Assembly (NCBI GenBank): GCA_950295325.1
Contig: OX485803.1
Coordinates: 53,149,554-53,213,553, forward strand
Reading direction: 5' to 3'
DNA: 64,000 nucleotides
Origin: Polytrichum commune
Lineage: Eukaryota; Streptophyta; Polytrichopsida; Polytrichales; Polytrichaceae
Within the stretch, counting starts at the first letter, position 1. Each line of letters opens with the position of its first letter. The notes beneath the pieces are model-generated. The model worked only from the letters and a program-made list of their open reading frames with translations. It searched no databases and had not been told where the DNA came from. Positions 26,549 to 37,335 of the stretch are shown here, in pieces. Made by a program: the position numbers and the translations under genes.

Positions 26549-27133
26549 TTATAGTTTATTCATTGATGGGATGTGTATTGTGGCCCTTGCACCTGCGACT
26601 AATATCATGAGCGGGGCTACATTCCACCCTCTTGTTATGATGTTGTTGACGAGCGGTTGATATTTTGTGGTTTTCCTATCGAGGGTTTCTGCAGCAAATC
26701 TGTCATTACAATATGTTAATTCTATAAATTGTATGGTGAGTTCTAGTGCAGGGAATTCTGGTGGAGGATGATTGTACGGGTGGCCAATGACGCATAGTAG
26801 GTCAAGTTTAAGTCTGGCGGAACAATGACATCTTTGGGCACCACACGTGCACGGCAGTAGCCATGTTGGTACTGTGTTTTCTTGAGGTAATTCATTATGT
26901 GATCCTGCATTCATAAGTGTATAATGTCTTGATATTTTAGTTGATAGAATGACTTTCCGTAATTCCCACGCAACTTTGTTGTGTCTTTTAGTTAAATTAG
27001 TGCATGGATGTGTTGTTGTTTGCATTTGAATAGTACATGTAACCATCTTTGGGCATGTATAGTCGGTCAAGATCCTAGTGATTCTAAATCCAGCCTGTGA
27101 CATGTTGGCATGTTCCGGTTTTGCTTCATTCAT
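26549..27133 (-). CDS. Doubtful ORF, possible fragment of a mobile-element nuclease
   Basis: The longest frame in an otherwise gene-free tract (194 codons, ATG start). It has a Cys-rich CTCGAQRCHCS segment at about 96-106, then IELTYCNDRF and a GWNVAPLMILVAGARATIH segment. The pattern 'vE.tYC.D... KY..L...GW.v.pl.il..G.R' reminds me of a PD-(D/E)XK-like segment found next to some retrotransposon or algal reverse transcriptases. That is recollection, not a search result. No reverse transcriptase is adjacent. It could be chance or an old fragment. Confidence 0.3.
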   Translation of the reverse strand: MNEAKPEHANMSQAGFRITRILTDYTCPKMVTCTIQMQTTTHPCTNLTKRHNKVAWELRKVILSTKISRHYTLMNAGSHNELPQENTVPTWLLPCTCGAQRCHCSARLKLDLLCVIGHPYNHPPPEFPALELTIQFIELTYCNDRFAAETLDRKTTKYQPLVNNIITRGWNVAPLMILVAGARATIHIPSMNKL

Positions 27134-27410
27134 TTGAGGTATATTCTTCTATAGATTCCTCTAGAATGTTCAGTAAATCTCCAGAAGTCTCCAACTTCAA
27201 CCGGTTATTTCTCAAACTCAACTGGTTCATCTATAACTGACCGCCAATTCTCCCGGGATAATGTTCAGGATAATTACCCATCATTCGTGAGGAATCTATG
27301 GAATAAACCTCAAATTAATGAAGAAAACCCCAAAAGATCGCAACATGAAATTGGTTGGATTTGGAAACACTAGGATTTTGACCAATTGTGTCTAGAAATC
27401 TCCCCGAACA
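27134..27410. repeat. Repeat R1, two partial copies head to head
   Basis: 27,134-27,245 matches R1 on the minus strand and 27,260-27,405 matches it on the plus strand, so the pair forms an inverted arrangement with 'GAATCTATrGAATA' and 'GGAAACACTAGGATTTTGACC' blocks. Confidence 0.45.
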
Positions 27411-28539
27411 CTGGCCGTGCCCCCACATTGCAATTTAAATTTTTTTGTTGTATTTGATTGGCTCTGCTTTGAGGGAAGAGACCTAGGGGTGGTCTCTGTA
27501 ATGGGTTAAAAGTTTGGCAACCAACCAAAACCGAACACATACTTCTTTGGTAAGATGACTTCACAAAAGTGCAAACTCCATTTCATGAAGGTTCCAACCT
27601 AGTTCATGAACCTTCCAACCAATGTTACCAAAAATTTCTATCAATTTCATGAACCTTCTAAATTAGTTCATGGTTCTTCTAAACCTTCCGCAATGCTCTA
27701 TCTCATGGTATGTGACAAGGCCAACAAACTGTGAGATCCATAAATACAAAAAATATGAATTATGAGATTGGGCAAGGACTTGTACACATTGTGTTACTAG
27801 GTGTATATAGGGTATATATTGGGTAATTGTCTATATATCTGAGGTACATGTATCTTAAGTGGTTTTTTTTTGTTTTTTTCGCCGGGGGGGGGGGAAGTCT
27901 TTTTTTCCAACTAGCCCACTTCTCCTAGGATATGAAACATGTGACTAGTATGAGATGCTTAGCAAATCTAGATCGAGGCCATATTTTGTTTTCTCATAAT
28001 TTCCAGAGTCCATATGAACATCTTAAAATATCATAAAATGGTCACATAAGTCCCCTCCCCCTCCCAATTATATTGATCGTTGAACCTAAAACGGCTATCG
28101 TATTTTCTGAGCATGTAGTCCAATCTTGTAAACACATGATGTCTTTTTGGTATCCATTCTTGGAACCAGACCTAAACCACATACCACTCAAATGTAGATG
28201 TCCGATTAAGATAAATAACTATAGGCATGTAAGCACGTCTATCTCATAGGGCGTACATAGTGAGCCCATTAGACCTTCAAGAGCTCATAAGTCATCAGAC
28301 ACAACGTCTCAGAGCTGGGATTGAGACGGAGATTTGTACAATTGATCTTTGACAATGAATCTGCATGATGAGTTTGTCATAAGAAAGGACTTAACAGAGC
28401 ACAAGACCCTTGCCAAACCCGTGAGCTGGTCTCAGGTCTGCCATGAGAATGAAGGCAGTGCTATGGCAAAACTCTTGATTAGACTTTTGCTTGGACGGTG
28501 AAATAGAAATCTGTCAGTCAGGTGGTTGGATGATGGCCA

Positions 28540-28572
28540 CTCTTGCTATTATTATTATTATTGTTATTATTA
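28540..28572. repeat. ATT microsatellite
   Basis: Repeated ATT triplets with one GTT interruption. The surrounding 27,410-28,825 has no supported gene; a poly-T/poly-G run lies at about 27,865-27,895 and a repeat R2 fragment at about 28,130-28,230. Confidence 0.7.
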
Positions 28573-28824
28573 TGAGAGAAGGAGTCTGTATACGAAAAAC
28601 CATTAATATGTTAACCACATTTAATGTTTTCTCCAAGATCAAGCCGCGGCGTCCTACACAACATCATTCAGGAGCTTACACTTAAGTCACCAAAGTGGAT
28701 CTTTATTTTATAAAAATCTCAGTAACTCTGTCAATTGAGTTGCCATGCATGTACACAAGGGGAGTTCTTGGCTCCAAAATCGACCTCTAAACCTCACTCT
28801 GGCTCAGTGTCCAGGGAGATTTTT

Positions 28825-29000
28825 GGGGCGTAATTGGTCAAAATCCTAGTGTTTCCAAGTCCAACCAGTAGTTACATGTTGCAGTCTTTCAGTTTTTCTT
28901 CATTAAATTGAGGTATATTCCATAGATTCTTCAAGATTGATTGGTAATTTTCCTGAAGTCTTGAAGTTCAACCAGTTATTTCTCCAACTCAATTCATTTG
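28825..29000 (-). repeat. Dispersed repeat R1, copy
   Basis: On the minus strand it carries CAACATGTAACT, GGAAACACTAGGATTTTGACC and the upstream GGTATATTC block shared with the other R1 copies. Confidence 0.5.
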
Positions 29001-29488
29001 ATGAGTGTGCAATGCATCGATGCCTGACAGCGGTTGGATCGGAAATTGTTCCAGCAAATGAGAGTTGTTTCTTCGAGAAATTCCGCCCACCTCCAAGTGC
29101 ACCCCTATAGTCCCAATCATGTTGCATGAGTTTTCTAGAAGAAAAGAGAAGGAACACAAGATAGCAGTGTCACAGTTGTTGTGTTGGGAGCTCATGTGAA
29201 GGTGTTGCCTTCAATCAATGGTTGCCACTTCATTGACAAGTTTGCATGAACATCAAAGATGTCTATTTTGATAAAAGTGAGATGTATTTGGTGTTCATGT
29301 GGAAATATTTTGTGCTTACATCGACTGTTCAATTTAACATTTGGACACTCGCAACAATTTCAAGGAATTCTCTGCATATATGTGGGACAGTTTACGTACT
29401 CCAAATGAAAGGCGGCTAGGCATTTGTGAGTTGCAGATTTTGGCATGAGAATTTGTGGAGATGCTCAATTATTGAGTTGTTCCCATCT

Positions 29489-29516
29489 AACACTATATTC
29501 GGTATTTGGAGACTTT
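29489..29516 (+). repeat. Left terminal inverted repeat of element A
   Basis: Starts AACACTATATTCG and ends GGAGACTTT. It pairs with 46507-46534 with three mismatches, all in the six-base middle. Preceded by ATCT. Confidence 0.85.
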
Positions 29517-29889
29517 TTGTTGATTATGAGACTATATAAGGATGCACATTTCAAAAATGGACCAGTATTGACGACTAAAAATCCCATATGTATAATGGTA
29601 TGCTACTATTATTATACATAAAGGCATGGAAGTGAACAAAAATGTGAGGCATACATGAAAATAGTTGCGTATGAATGACAACTCGTTATGAATGGAAGGG
29701 AAGATGCGAAGAATGAATGGAAGTTGAATGAATTAATTGGGATAGAAATACAATTATAATGGAAATACCATCAATGTCTTGAGTAACTTGGAATAGCATA
29801 GAAAGTAAGCACTTAAATATGTTCTACACCTAAGCCCATTTAGGGAGTCCGTCCCACTAGTACGCTTCTAGTCACACTAGTCCGACCCA

Positions 29890-30880
29890 CTATTTTTTTT
29901 TGGCGGCTAAGTCCTTTTTTTTTGGCGGCCTCCATGGCTCTAAAAATCTCAGGCCCACGATTGAATCCTTGTGTGTTGCCTGGATAGGAATATGTGTCGT
30001 TCTTGCATGTTTCAGGACGCGCTCCCGAATTGTACGAGGTGGTATTATAAGTAGAATACGAGGGCGTTTGCGAAAGGGAACGTCTTGCGCTTCTCCGGAG
30101 GGCCAGACAACGATCGGACTCGGAAGATGCGGCCTTGAGGGCGTGCCTATCCAAGGAGGACGTGGAGGAGGGCCGGGCACCAAGCGAGCGGGTAGCCACC
30201 TGCGAAACAACGTCATAGGAAGATAAGAATAAGAATGGAGTGGGGAAAATAATGAGGGCGGTTTGGGATGGGCGCTCGTAAAGAGAACGGCACGCAAACG
30301 GAAGACAAGGAAAGCAAAAGCGGGAAAGGGGTTTAGGGTTGAGGAGGGCACCTTGGATTTGGGGACGTCCATGCGGGGAACGGTGGGAACGAAGGGGGCG
30401 TCGACGGGAGCATCCGGAGCCGATGGAACTATTGCAATGTTGGATGGCGGGGGGGAGTCGAGGCGTGGAGGGCCCACGATCGCGGAAGACGTTGCGGGGG
30501 GAGGAACGGAGTCGGCGGGGGAGGTGTGGCAACGGGGGCCTTCCATGCGGAGACGCCGGCTCGGCCCGCGACGAGCGACGGCGTCGTCCCTCGAGGGCGA
30601 GAGGTGTCCCAAACGAACGAGCGTCCGTTTCTCCTTGGAGAGGGGGGAGGGCGACGGGGCGTACGCGCGGGGGACAAGTGCTGGGGGCGGGCTGTTGACG
30701 ACGCCGTCGTCGATGCCGACGTCGCAGGAGTAATCCACGGCCGAGGCCGCGTCGACCGCCGAGAAGTGGTAGAGGGATGGCATTTGGAAGTCCGTGACGT
30801 CGCGGGAAGGGGATGCGGGGAGCGAGAGGGGACGGGAAGAGCCGTCGACCACAGGGGCGTCGCATATGGGGGCAGACTAT
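29890..30880 (-). CDS. GC-rich minus-strand frame, possible exon of element A
   Basis: A frame beginning after CCCATAG at about 30,880 stays open for about 330 codons. Its codons are strongly G/C in third position around 30,500-30,880 (for example SLYHFSAVDAASAVDYSCDV), unlike the host DNA. The product is Pro/Ser/Arg-rich with no recognised domain. It begins at a phase-0 acceptor-like site, and a donor-like GTATATAAG at 31,035 in the HAD exon could splice to it in frame, making it a fifth exon of the ParB-like/HAD gene; otherwise it is a separate ORF or non-coding GC-rich DNA. It contains a palindrome copy with one mismatch (30613-30628). The overlapping frames on both strands are probably shadows. 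Confidence 0.4.
30613..30628. repeat. Degenerate A-type palindrome in the GC-rich frame
   Basis: Reads ACGAACGAGCGTCCGT, one mismatch from ACGAACGNNCGTTCGT. It is the copy nearest the left end of element A and lies in the possible fifth exon. Confidence 0.6.
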
Positions 30881-30881
30881 G

Positions 30882-30925
30882 GGCAAGAACAACAACAACA
30901 ACAATCACAACAACAAAAGACATCC
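30882..30925. repeat. CAA microsatellite
   Basis: Repeated CAA/ACA triplets just upstream (minus-strand sense) of the GC-rich frame; on the minus strand this is a TTG-rich pyrimidine-containing tract leading into the CCCATAG acceptor-like site. Confidence 0.7.
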
Positions 30926-30987
30926 AAAAACGGGGCAAGCATTAGATATGTGAACCACATGATAACAAGCAAAGACATGGAGGCATT

Positions 30988-33900
30988 TCAAATCAATTTA
31001 TTGAGTTTGGCGAGCCTCATGATGCTCTTATATACATTATCGCGGGGGCTTAGCGCCGCATTGCCGAAGGGGTTGGACCTAACAAAAAATGGGATGCTAC
31101 CGGCGTGGAGCACGAGCCTTCTAAGGTAGGGGGCTAGCCTATCGACCAAAAATGTGTCTTGCCTATCGCCGGTCCAAGTGTCCGGGAAGATGACGTTTCC
31201 CGGGGGGTTCAAGACGCTCTTGGTGGGGCTGTCGTCGATGAGGACGGTGTTCTCTGGAGTCGGCCACCACCCGTGCGGCGTCCCTTGCAGACAGGGGACG
31301 CCTCGCCAGAGTCTCGAGCGGAGGACCTTGAGGAACTGTTGTCCTCCGCCTCGACCGCCAAACTTGGGCACCGGTTGGCCCTTCTCGTCGAGCAGCTCGT
31401 CGCATTCCTCTTGGCCGAGGACGAGGCAAGGGCGCGGGAGATCACGGAACAAGAAGTCGACGATGGGCTCCGTGTTGTCCATGACCATGGAGCTCCACAC
31501 AACGACGTGGGCGAACTCGACCACCTCGCGAAGGAAGTCGCGCAGGCCGGGACGGGCGCGGACAGCCTTGCGGTTTATGAGGGTGTCGAGCTCGCCGTCA
31601 TAGTCCCTTTCGTCGGGGTGACGGAAGGGACGCGTGGGAACCCTGGGGATGTGTTGGGTGTGACACAAGACCCCGTTGAGGTCAAAAACTATGAAAGGCT
31701 TGTTCCGGGTTCGAGGTCCACTGGTCGAGGGGTTGCGACCTATCTCCGGGGGGTCCTGTGATGAACAACGCGACTAGTTTAATTCTATGATCTAATAATG
31801 AAATTTTTGCGTTCAAAATAAAGACGATGCATTATGGGAAAAGAGGAGGAAGTAAGGAGGGTTCAAGGAAATATGCACAAGGGCACAATTGCGAACGAGC
31901 GTTCGTGAATGAAGGCTGCGGGGGCGGTGCGCATCATTTACGAACGCTCGTTCGTGAGCGCGGATGCATACATATACGAACGCTCGTTCGCGAAGGAAGT
32001 CGAGAGGGGGTCGCACAGTTTTACGAACGAGCGTTCGTGAGTGAGGTGTGTATGCAAAGAATGCAAAGACGCGCAAGAGCACAGACAACACAAGACGCGA
32101 GAATATGCAATAAGTTGTGGTGATGCGAGTAGAGATCGTCTGCTCATATATTAATTCGGTGAATATGTACAATTGTCTCGCGTGATAATCTATCAAAATT
32201 TCCTAAGGAAAAAATTCAGTGTCCTACAAAATTGATCGGCCCAAGGGATCACATAGAAAAAGGCTCGCGCGGGCAACGTGATGTCGATGGAGTTGAAGCG
32301 CCAAGAACACAACGCGGGGGTTAGTGATGTTACGAACGCGCGTTCGTAAAACATTTGGCATTCTCAGAGATGAGTTACCTCTTTGGTTAACGAACGCGCG
32401 TTCGTAATATCCATTGGGGCAGCAGCCTCTGGATCCATGACCTCCGCCGGACGCTCCGCCTGAGACGACTGGGTCTGTTGGATGAGCTCCACGTCGTCGT
32501 CCCCGCCCAGGTCGAGTCTCTCCATGCGGACATCCTCCATGTGCGCGGATGGATGTCGTTCCTGTTCAGGGCTCTCCACGACCATCCCACGCGGACCTGC
32601 CGAGTCATTGGGGCTCCCCTGCGTTTCCTCCACAATGACCATGTCAGTGTGTTGCGCAGTGTCATCGCCCCTCCTATCTACAACCCTTGGGACGACGGTG
32701 AAAGAGGTCGTGTCCGTGTCTGTGGGCAGTCCTACCCTTGAAGGGGGAGGGGTGAGGACTGCCGGACCTGAAGATTCACGAACGCGCGTTCGTAAATCTT
32801 CATCCTCCCTTAGCGCCGCCGTGATTGCATCGTGGGAGGTTGAGGCGGTCGCCGTCACCTCCGGGGGCAATGGACTTCCCGCCGGCGTTGGGTGTGGCGC
32901 TGTTTGGTGGGAAGGCCCTCCTTGGTACATGACTGGAGGTGGGGGCTGTGAGGGGTATCCTCCAAGGGGGAAGGGGTAAGGTTGCTGGACCGGCGCAGAG
33001 AAGCTCTGCATGTTTCTGAGCATCTCGAAGATGGCGTCAGTTTTGGCCGCTGATTCCCTCAGCTGCTCTTGCAGCCTGGCCAGATGCTTGGCGCTCTCCT
33101 CCTGGGCTGCAGCCATCTCCTCCTTCATCTTCGCCTCCAGCTTGACGTTGAGCTCAGAGACGGTAAGCGCCTCCTCCTTCACCCGCTTGTTCTTGTCGTA
33201 GTCCACCCCAAGCTCGGCCATGATGTCCATGTCCCCCTCGTCCTCGTCGGAGACCTCGATGATTGCTCCCGGCGGCAACTCCACGTAGGGAGTCTTCTTC
33301 ATCCTCCTCCTCGTGTTGCGGAAGAGGTCCAAAGATGGACGCGAGCGTTGGTCGAGGATGTCCAGGGTTTCCATCTTCGGAACCACGGCGGGCCTTGGAG
33401 ACTGTGACGTCGAGCATCCGCCTGGCGTTCCGAAAGGCTCCGCAAGAGACGTTTGCGCGGGGAGGAGGTCCAGGGTTGTCCCCGCGGACGACCCTGTATA
33501 ACCACCCGGAGTCCCTTGAGGGTCGGGAAGATCTGTCGTTGGCGGCAAGATCCGAAGCGGGGGTACATCGAAGGACTGCAGAATGGCGTCCACGTTGGCG
33601 GAGGGGGCGGGCTCGTCGTCCTCTGAATCGTGGAGTGGTATGCCCTCGTCGGCGGGCATACTGAAGTCCATCCTTGGGACAGAGATGTCCTTGAGGTCCA
33701 TCGTCGACGCCTTCGCACGGTGGAACTTGAAGTCTTCTTCGTCGATAGCGTCAACGAAGGTGTTGACTACGAGACCCATCATCTGTGAGAAGAGAGCAAT
33801 AAGGTCAGAAAATACGAACGCACGTTCGTAAACATCAAAGCGTGGCGTGCAACGAGTTTCAAGCATTACATTACGAAGGGGGTTATGTTTACGAACGAGC

Positions 33901-36740
33901 GTTCGTAAACATCAATGCGTCACGTGCAGCGACTTTGAAACAATGCGTTGAGAAGTTGGTTAACTTTACGAACGAGCGTTCGTAAATGGAGTCTGGACAA
34001 CTTACCATGGCCGCATACATGAATTTGGAGCCTCCACATACGTTGTATACCGTCTCTCCACTTATAACCAGACTCTGCAATATAGAGACGTAGAACTCCA
34101 TCCTGAGTTCCATGGCGGGGAAGATGGTGTAGAGGGTCTCTTGCAGCAAATCCTTGGGAGGGGGATGCGGGATGCTGTAGATTTTCTTGAACGTGTTGTT
34201 CGCCTTGATAGGCGGTCGCCCATCCCTAAGCTCATTGTACGTCAAGAAAATCAGGCTGACCGCTCCCACTTGCTTGTTGCCCCTGGCCTCGTTGATGGCC
34301 ACGATCCCCTCCGTCTTCGCTGGCACGTACGTGCTGTGGAAGATGCTGTACTCGAATTTGATCTTCTGCTCGTACAGCTCTGTGACGACCGACAACTTCT
34401 CCTGTTTGACTATCCACAGCCAAACGTGTGGCTCCCTCATGGCCGGCGATTTGAACTCCATGAACTTGGCCATGAAGGGGTTGTAGAAGGGAATGTCCTT
34501 CCCCCCCTGCCTTGACGCACCCGGGATCCCCTTGAAATCGATCAGGGCAAAAGGGCAACCCCGTCGATCCTCCCTCACCTCGGCCCTGCTTATGGTGCCG
34601 TCCCACTTGGAAAATGTGACCCTCTCCACGCCGGAGGTTATCACGCAAAACCTTGCCATCCCTTCGAATGTGGCGTTCCTCTTCCTCTCCAAAAATTGTA
34701 TGTACAACATTACCTCGTGGGGATCCGTGTCGGTTTTCTTAGTCCTTTTGTTCCCCTTCAACTTCAAAACCGAGGCGTGCTCCTTGACCAGACTGCGCAT
34801 GGAGGCTCCGTTGATGTTGTAGTCGACCTTTAACAATTGCCATTGCGGCCAGTTGATGTCGCCGTCGACTTCAAAGATTTTGTACTCTGGTGTGAGTACG
34901 CTCAATTCTCTCATGGCAACAGTCTTCAGCTTCCGGTGGTCACACCACTCCTTGATAGAGTACGTGCCGGGCTTGTGCTTTGGCCTCTTCAAAAAGATCT
35001 TGGGATAGGGAAGGTTTCTTCCCACGGTGTTCCCAAGAACATGAATCGCACACCTCTTCAGCTCTGACTCCGTCAATCCCTGGAGGTGTCTAAAGAACTC
35101 CCTCAGTAGTGGGGGCGCCTCACCGGTTTTTTCCGTGCTGTACTTCTCCTCGGTGTCGGGATTGACCAAATCGCCCGAGTTGTGTGCATCAAAAAACTGT
35201 GTCCACAAGTCCCAGGTGTCCCTGTTGCAGCAGATCAGTCTGAGCTCACCCTTCAGCTCAAGCACTGACTTGGTGGTGGTGGACTTCATATCGATGGAAG
35301 AGAACTTGTCTACCATCGCGTCGCAAAATGCCTGCACAAAACAAGATGTCAGTGTTGCACATAATACGAACGCACGTTCGTAAATTGAGTATGTAATTGA
35401 AGTTTTCATGAATCTAACACTTTACGAACGTTCGTTCGTAAACTCACCTTCCATTGGGGAGACTGGTTCTTGGCGTTCTCCCTTTCCTTTGGTGGGCATC
35501 CGTGTGCCACCCAGACGTCTCTGGCAGCCACTATGTTAGCCGCCCACGAAGCCTCGAACGCCTTGATTTTGTTCCCCGAGTTCAGGAAGGTTGAAATCTT
35601 GCGCAGTTTGTCCCAATCGTCCGACCAGACCAAGAACGCCTTCCAGTACCGCAGGTCAGCCTTCAGCTCGTGCTAGAAGTTGTCGTCCTTGAGGATCTGT
35701 TGCGACGCCTCCAAGCTGTGCTGACCATCTATAATCCAGAATTCTCCATTTTGGATTCGCGGCCAATCCACCTCTGTCGGTCGGGATGTCAGCCCCTTGG
35801 GCATGACGCACACTGTCTGTCTATCCCACTTGACGTTATTCATGAGGTTGTTTATCTGCCACTTCACCCCACCGCTCTCGCGAGACCTTACCACCCACTT
35901 GTTGGGTGACTTTTCGCACTTGAAGCAGTCCACGTTGAACGTGAAGTGGCGCCCCATGGGCCAGCAATCCTTCGAGTAATTATTGAAATCTCGTAGGATC
36001 TTCGTTGCCTTCACCGCATCTGGATTCTCACCCTTCTTTAAAGGGGTTGGCATCACGGGAGGAGAGCTCACCTCAGCGCCCTCTGTTACCCCAGACCTCT
36101 CCATTTCGTCCCGGGACCTCTTCGATGGCGTGGAATGTCGGTTGGGACCCTCCGTCACCCTGCTCGCGGAAGGCACCGGCTTGGGTGCACTTCTCGATCC
36201 TCCTGCCCCGGATGCGGATGGTTTCCGTGGGCTCTTCTTCTTCTTGTTGGCTTCCGCGACCGCGCTATTGTACTTGGAGATATTCAAGGAGAGCGCGGCC
36301 AACTTCCTTGCTGTCCAGTACGAGCTCAGGGTGTACTTCGTGAAGAGGTCCTTGAGGAAGTGTTTGGCATCAGCCACTACGTTATTTTCCGCGTATGTGT
36401 AGGAGAAACTATGTCTCCTGTACTCTAACAATAGGTTAATGTGATCCTTCTTGTTTTTCATGTCTAGAATCACATAATCTCCTTGTGCCTCAATTGATTC
36501 TACTTCCCAAGTCTTCATCTGCACCCATTGCTCTGGCTGGTCCGGCGTCGTTTCCAACTCGTATGTGAAGCGAAGACAGAAAAGACCGTCTGATGTCTTC
36601 TCTGGCAGTGCCGTCCATTCCCCTATGAAGTCCTCTTTGGGGACATAATTATCGTTTCCGTTGGGGTCGGACACTGACTCTGGTAGTTGATCTATCTGCA
36701 CTGCGAACATCTCAATGGCGCTTCTGCTCGGTCTTGCCAT
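30988..36740 (-). CDS. ParB/DGQHR-like protein with C-terminal FCP1-type HAD domain
   Basis: Model: exons 36740-35448, 35331-34006, 33782-32379 and 31755-30988, every junction phase 0 with GTGAGT, GTAAGT and GTAACT donors, giving 1,597 codons. The ATG directly follows a CTGCAG acceptor-like site, so a 5' leader exon is likely. Exon 1 has a basic KKKKSPRK stretch and, at 335-345, WIIDGQHSLEA, matching the DGQHR/ParB-like nuclease motif with Ser for Arg, followed by a region ending AARDVWVAHGCPPK. Codon 356 is TAG, after which the frame stays open. Exon 2 (432-873) is unrecognised. Exon 3 is Pro/Ser-rich with a SUMO-interaction-like IIEVSDEDE (about 1047) and a coiled coil (about 1074-1133). 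Exon 4 holds an FCP1/NIF-type HAD phosphatase: FIVFDLNGVLC (Asp1366), VVWSS (about 1427), LIDDSPTKS (1515). The HAD exon could instead be a separate gene. Function in the transposon is inferred only. Confidence 0.65.
31756..32378 (-). repeat. Intron 3 with five A-type palindromes
   Basis: Copies of ACGAACGNNCGTTCGT (first or last base varying in two) start at 31891, 31940, 31976, 32023 and 32332. The centres are AG, CT, CT, AG and CG. The intron runs from a GTAACT donor to a TTCATCACAG acceptor. Nothing else is recognised in it. Confidence 0.8.
32390..32405. repeat. A-type palindrome inside coding exon 3 (3' end)
   Basis: ACGAACGCGCGTTCGT lies 11 bp before the exon's GTAACT donor. On the minus strand it is read in frame as part of DITNARSLTKE. 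Confidence 0.8.
32778..32793. repeat. A-type palindrome inside coding exon 3 (middle)
   Basis: ACGAACGCGCGTTCGT here sits in a longer inverted repeat, with GAAGATT on one side and AATCTTC on the other. It encodes DLRTRVRES in frame in the ParB-like/HAD gene. Confidence 0.8.
33783..34005 (-). repeat. Intron 2 with three A-type palindromes
   Basis: Palindromes start at 33814, 33891 and 33968, about 77 bp apart, with centres CA, AG and AG. They fill most of this 223-bp intron between a GTAAGT donor and a CTTCTCACAG acceptor. The segments between palindromes are themselves alike (GTTTACGAACG, CATCAAwGCGTsrCGTGC), so this part grew by tandem duplication. Confidence 0.82.
35332..35447 (-). repeat. 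Intron 1 with two A-type palindromes
   Basis: Palindromes start at 35366 (centre CA) and 35424 (centre TT). The second begins eight bases inside the GTGAGTTT donor. The 116-bp intron ends TTTTGTGCAG. Confidence 0.82.
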
Positions 36741-37335
36741 CTGCAGAGCACATAAACATTTAGTATTGTGTTTACGAACGAGCGTTCGTAATTGACAAAG
36801 CAAATCATATACACTAATCATTGAACTCTGGCTATGGATACCCGTGAGAAGTTGTAATGATGTCTTCGCTGATTTCATTTACGAACGATCGTTCGTAAAG
36901 AATGTGGTTGCTAAGGTGTATTTGACACAAGTTTACGAACGTGCGTTCGTATTGTTTCTAAACAAGTCCATGAGTTGTCCAGGGTTATCTAATTTCCACG
37001 AGGGTTGTTCGAATTTCCATGAGCATCTTCTAAATAGGTGAATTAATACTTTAGTTCTTATTTACGAACGTGCGTTCGTAAATAATGCTACTTGGAAATG
37101 CAGACAATTACCATGAAGGGTTTGGTATATTGTTATAGTTTGTGATTACGAACGTTCGTTCGTATTTTTGTATGTGTAATTGGATTTGAGGATTTTCTGA
37201 TGTACAGGGTATAGACGAATATACGAACGTGCGTTCGTAAAAATGGAGGGTGAGGTGCGTATTTACGAACGCACGTTCGTATATGTTTGTGGGGTAAGGC
37301 ATGTATTCACGCCACATTTACGAACGAACGTTCGT
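36741..37335. promoter_or_regulatory. 5' region of the ParB-like/HAD gene with eight palindromes
   Basis: Perfect ACGAACGNNCGTTCGT copies start at 36774, 36881, 36935, 37064, 37148, 37223, 37265 and 37320, with centres AG, AT, TG, TG, TT, TG, CA and AA. The outer bases are usually TTT before and AAA after, extending the symmetry. The nearest copy is 34 bp upstream of the ATG, probably in a leader intron ending CTCTGCAG. A regulatory or protein-assembly role is inferred from position and symmetry. Confidence 0.8.

Noticed and set aside
29900-33760. Plus-strand frames of 100-200 codons across 29.9-33.8 kb
   Set aside because: They mirror the minus-strand exons and follow from GC-rich third positions; they contain no recognised domain and lack splice context.
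30988-36740. Bacterial plasmid or contaminant carrying ParB and parS
   Set aside because: The genes have spliceosomal introns with consensus sites and lie between clean transposon ends in plant-like repeat DNA.
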